A stretch of 22,551 bases of DNA from a virus. The DNA is taken from IMG/VR virus record IMGVR_UViG_3300046755_000318, positions 1 through 22,551 of that record. One strand, 5' to 3'. Positions 19,944 to 22,551 of the stretch are shown piece after piece (the stretch's first letter is position 1; every line of letters starts with the position of its first letter). A program made the translations under genes and the position numbers. The notes below the pieces were generated by a model. The model saw only the letters and a program-made list of their open reading frames with translations. It made no database searches and was not told the DNA's origin.

Positions 19944-21011
19944 TTAAAAAATTATATAATTAACTCCCATTGAAAAATTATGCCAATTTCTATTCCAATA
20001 TTTATTATATGTTCCTTCTGCAAATAACCCTAATGATTTGGTTAATTTGTAGCCAAATATTAAACCCCCAGAATAATCTGTCCATTGGCCTCCATTATAA
20101 TTATGAAAAGAAAATTCATCACCACCTTTTATATGTATAGGCATTACATTACCCCAAGCATGTAGCCAGAAGTTTTTAGTATACTTATAATAATCAAAAC
20201 CAAATATGGCAGAATATTCTAATCTTAATGGAGCTTCATTTTCTTTTTTTTCTACATAATTAACTAATACTTGTGGAATAATTACTTCTTCCCATACTTC
20301 AGTACTTGTTGCTACTACTGCTCCTTGAGGGTTAAGGTATTCTATATCTCCTCCTCCGTTAAAGTTTACATTATAACCTTCCTGTAGAGCTAAATAGGTG
20401 TAATGTAAATTACCATTACTTAACATCCACTCTTGTAAAGGATCGTATCCATAAGGTTTAGAGAGTCTTTGTGCAACCCCTAAATTAATAGAAAGTTCTT
20501 TAGTTATATTATGTTTATATCTTTGAGAAGCTTGAAAGTACTCTATATCAATAAAACCTCCTACTAGATATTCTACTTTAGCTACCCAATTATCAGCTAC
20601 ATATCTTAAAAAGTGATGCTGGTCTAAATATGTTTCGCCTTGTATTCTTCTATAATCAGCTTCAAATAAAAATTCAAATCCTTTTATTTTACCTAATGTG
20701 GCATTATCTGAATATGATTCTTCTGTACCATTATAAAATACATTAGCTCTATTTTCATATTGAAATCTAGCTATTTTTCTTATACCCAAAGATAAAGAGT
20801 AGTCAAATGGGGTTTCAATTACATCTTGAATTAAAGTTCCAGTATTAACTGAGAATTGGTTTTTGTCTGCAAGAGATGTGCCCCCATTTACTGCGGCGAA
20901 TATGGTTGAAAATTTAAAAGTTTTTTTTAATTCTTTTTTAAATTTGGATTCAGATTCTTGACTAAAACCTAAAAATGGGAGTACTAAAAGTAGTATTAAT
21001 AGTTTTTTCAT
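19944..21011 (-). CDS. Outer-membrane beta-barrel protein with signal peptide
   Basis: A 355-residue protein starting MKKLLILLLVLPFLGFSQ, a clear signal peptide of the Bacteroidota type with Gln at +1. The rest is rich in alternating aromatic and polar strands (SLSLGIRKIARFQYENRAN, FLFEADYRRIQGE, LRLEYSAIFGFDYYKY, GGLIFGYKLTKSLGLF) and ends in Phe after SMGVNYII, the C-terminal signature recognised by the BAM complex. Length and strand spacing suggest 12-16 strands. It should insert in the host outer membrane during infection. Possible roles are exclusion of other phages, blocking of the receptor, a porin or an anchor for the surface protein downstream. The family is unknown. Confidence 0.83.
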   Translation of the reverse strand: MKKLLILLLVLPFLGFSQESESKFKKELKKTFKFSTIFAAVNGGTSLADKNQFSVNTGTLIQDVIETPFDYSLSLGIRKIARFQYENRANVFYNGTEESYSDNATLGKIKGFEFLFEADYRRIQGETYLDQHHFLRYVADNWVAKVEYLVGGFIDIEYFQASQRYKHNITKELSINLGVAQRLSKPYGYDPLQEWMLSNGNLHYTYLALQEGYNVNFNGGGDIEYLNPQGAVVATSTEVWEEVIIPQVLVNYVEKKENEAPLRLEYSAIFGFDYYKYTKNFWLHAWGNVMPIHIKGGDEFSFHNYNGGQWTDYSGGLIFGYKLTKSLGLFAEGTYNKYWNRNWHNFSMGVNYIIF

Positions 21012-21012
21012 T

Positions 21013-22551
21013 TTATTCTTTAATTATTCTTTTATTAAATATTTGAGTTCCATTCTTTATTGTAAGGAAATATACTCCAGCACTAGCTTTCGATAAATCT
21101 ATTACATTTCCAGATGATGGAGGTATAATTAATTTACCTAGTAGGTCTCTTACTTCAAATGTTACCCCTTCTACATTACTTGATATGTTAATAATTCCAT
21201 TTGTTGGGTTTGGATAAATTACAATTGAATTAAAATCTAATGATCTAGAGAACATACCGTCTATATCCATTCCTTCTGGCCATCCGTTTTCACAGTAATT
21301 GTAAGTTTCCTGACAAATTGGATCCCATTCATTTTCACAGCAATAATTATCTACGTCAATTACCCAAGCATAACATTGGTTATTTAACCAATATGGTTCA
21401 CCTGGTCCTGTTATACAACCTGCATCATATAAACAAGCATCAGGATCTGCTACGTTAGCTTCTGGGTTATAGTTATAAGATTCTGGATCCATACATCCTA
21501 CTACTGCTGTAATACATGTACCATTATCTACATTAGCTTCAGGATCAAAATTAATTGAGTTAGGGTCCATACAGCCGTATACTTTTTCTATACAACTAAA
21601 GTCTTCTGTATTTGCATCTGGATTATAATTTAATGCATCTGGATCTGTACAACCTGTTACAATTGGGATACAGCTACCGTCGTCAACAGTTGCTAGTGCA
21701 TTGTAGTTAAATGAGTTAGGATCCATACAGCCATATAAAAGAGGGATACAGCTGCCATCATCGGTATTAGCATCTGGATTGTAATTTAATGAAGTATTGT
21801 CTGTACATCCTTCTACTACAGGAATACAAGAACCATCGTCTACGGTTGCAAGTGGATTATAGTTAAATGAAGTTTCATCCATACATCCATAAAGAATTGG
21901 AATACAAGAACCATCGTCTGTATTAGCTTCTGGGTTGTAGTTTAAAGAGGTGTTATCTGTACAACCATAAATTACATCTATACAACTTCCATCATCAGTA
22001 TTTGCTAATTCATTATAGTTAAATGAGTCTGGGTTTGTACAGCCTGCTAATATAGGAATACAGGAACCATCATTTGTATTAGCTTCTGGATTATAGTTGA
22101 ATGATGTATTATCTGTACATCCTAGAATTACGGGAACACAAGTTCCATTATCTGTGTTGGCATCTGGATTGTAGTTAAATGAATCAGGATCAGTACAACC
22201 GAATACTACTGGTTCACAAGTTCCATTGTCTGTATTAGCATCTGGATTATAGTTAAATGAATCTGGGTCCATACAACCAAATACAACAGGCACACAACTT
22301 CCATCATCTACATTAGCATTAGGATCATAATTAAATGAATCTGGGTCCATACATCCTTCTACTATTGGAATACAACTTCCATCGTCTGTATTTGCATTTG
22401 GGTTATAATTGATTGAATTTTCATCCATACATCCCTCTACAACTGCAATACATGAACCATCATCTACATTAGCATTCTCATTGTAATTAAATGAAGTTTC
22501 ATCCATACAGCCTTCTATAACTGCAATACAATCTCCAGCTGTATTAGCTTC
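21013..22551 (-). CDS. Cys-rich repeat protein with T9SS sorting tail (5' end outside window)
   Basis: A large secreted protein open at its N-terminus. The frame stays open past the internal Met at 22506 to the window end (15 more codons of the same repeat), so the true start lies outside. It holds 14 full 26-residue repeats of the form GCxDxxSxNYNPxANxDDGSC, with two Cys per repeat and acidic, likely Ca-binding, loops. A Cys-rich link follows (CCENEWDPICQETYNYC), then a type A T9SS sorting domain of about 73 residues (IVIYPNPTNGIINIS; VRDLLGKLI; SAGVYFLTIKNG; ending KRIIKE). By known T9SS biology the tail directs export across the outer membrane and is then cleaved. It is 1 nt upstream of the beta-barrel gene. 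Confidence 0.92.
   Translation of the reverse strand, partial: EANTAGDCIAVIEGCMDETSFNYNENANVDDGSCIAVVEGCMDENSINYNPNANTDDGSCIPIVEGCMDPDSFNYDPNANVDDGSCVPVVFGCMDPDSFNYNPDANTDNGTCEPVVFGCTDPDSFNYNPDANTDNGTCVPVILGCTDNTSFNYNPEANTNDGSCIPILAGCTNPDSFNYNELANTDDGSCIDVIYGCTDNTSLNYNPEANTDDGSCIPILYGCMDETSFNYNPLATVDDGSCIPVVEGCTDNTSLNYNPDANTDDGSCIPLLYGCMDPNSFNYNALATVDDGSCIPIVTGCTDPDALNYNPDANTEDFSCIEKVYGCMDPNSINFDPEANVDNGTCITAVVGCMDPESYNYNPEANVADPDACLYDAGCITGPGEPYWLNNQCYAWVIDVDNYCCENEWDPICQETYNYCENGWPEGMDIDGMFSRSLDFNSIVIYPNPTNGIINISSNVEGVTFEVRDLLGKLIIPPSSGNVIDLSKASAGVYFLTIKNGTQIFNKRIIKE
21421..22512 (-). repeat. 78-bp coding tandem repeat array, 14 units
   Basis: Tandem 78-nt units (26 codons each) within the T9SS-tailed gene. 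They begin with GGCTGT or the like and are diverged, with different codons for the same residues and shared substitutions between adjacent units (for example units 4-5 both with DNGTC and units 3-4 both with VVF ends), which suggests repeated unequal crossover or duplication. The array continues past the window edge. Unit number may vary between related phages. Confidence 0.92.

Noticed and set aside
21013-22506. Met at 22506 as the start of the repeat protein
   Set aside because: The frame stays open to the window edge with 15 more codons of the same repeat, so the Met is the usual repeat residue after GC, not a start.
21421-22512. Tandem repeats as a CRISPR array
   Set aside because: The 78-nt unit is uninterrupted coding repeat with no unique spacers.

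Overview
The window reads as part of a lytic, T4-like (myovirus-type) phage genome that infects a marine Bacteroidota / Flavobacteriia-like host. The phage side rests on a split family B DNA polymerase, a gp45-type sliding clamp, gp44 and gp62 clamp-loader subunits, a holin/endolysin-like cassette and dense one-strand packing with 1-26 nt overlaps. The host side rests on low GC, starts without Shine-Dalgarno sequences, signal peptides that end in Ser-Gln, and a C-terminal type IX secretion (T9SS) sorting domain. Every convincing gene, and the one tRNA, lies on the minus strand, so transcription runs from high to low coordinates.

Layout by region. (1) 1-9364, replication: polymerase N-part, two small genes, polymerase C-part, sliding clamp, DUF2452 protein, Hsp20, small unknown, GroES, GroEL, small unknown, gp44, small unknown, gp62 and a gene cut by the window edge. 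A full GroEL/GroES pair plus Hsp20 sits between the clamp and the clamp-loader genes. (2) 9364-16229, nucleotide metabolism and 7-deazaguanine: MazG-like pyrophosphohydrolase, Gpt-like phosphoribosyltransferase, FolE, a 46-codon gene absent from longer-ORF lists, QueE, QueD, thioredoxin, a membrane peptide, a 2OG-Fe(II) oxygenase, tRNA-Gln(UUG), QueC, two small genes, a TGT/DpdA-like protein and an unknown with an AT-hook-like tail. FolE-QueD-QueE-QueC is the whole GTP to preQ0 route, and the TGT-like protein is a candidate for inserting the base into phage DNA. (3) 16266-19270, lysis and envelope: a secreted nuclease, a four-TM EF-hand protein, a holin-like protein, an L,D-transpeptidase-like candidate endolysin with a second EF-hand loop, and a two-TM protein. 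(4) 19319-22551, surface cluster: an exported thioredoxin-fold protein without its CxxC, a TM/coiled-coil protein, a signal-peptide-bearing outer-membrane beta-barrel, and a Cys-rich repeat protein (14 full 26-residue repeats, open at the window edge) ending in a T9SS tail.

Together these suggest a phage that brings its own replisome, folding machinery and modified-base pathway, and that also remodels the host envelope or surface through the host's Sec and T9SS pathways. No intergenic stretch exceeds about 120 nt. The most notable points are the split polymerase, the QueC whose zinc cysteines are replaced, and the T9SS-tailed repeat protein.
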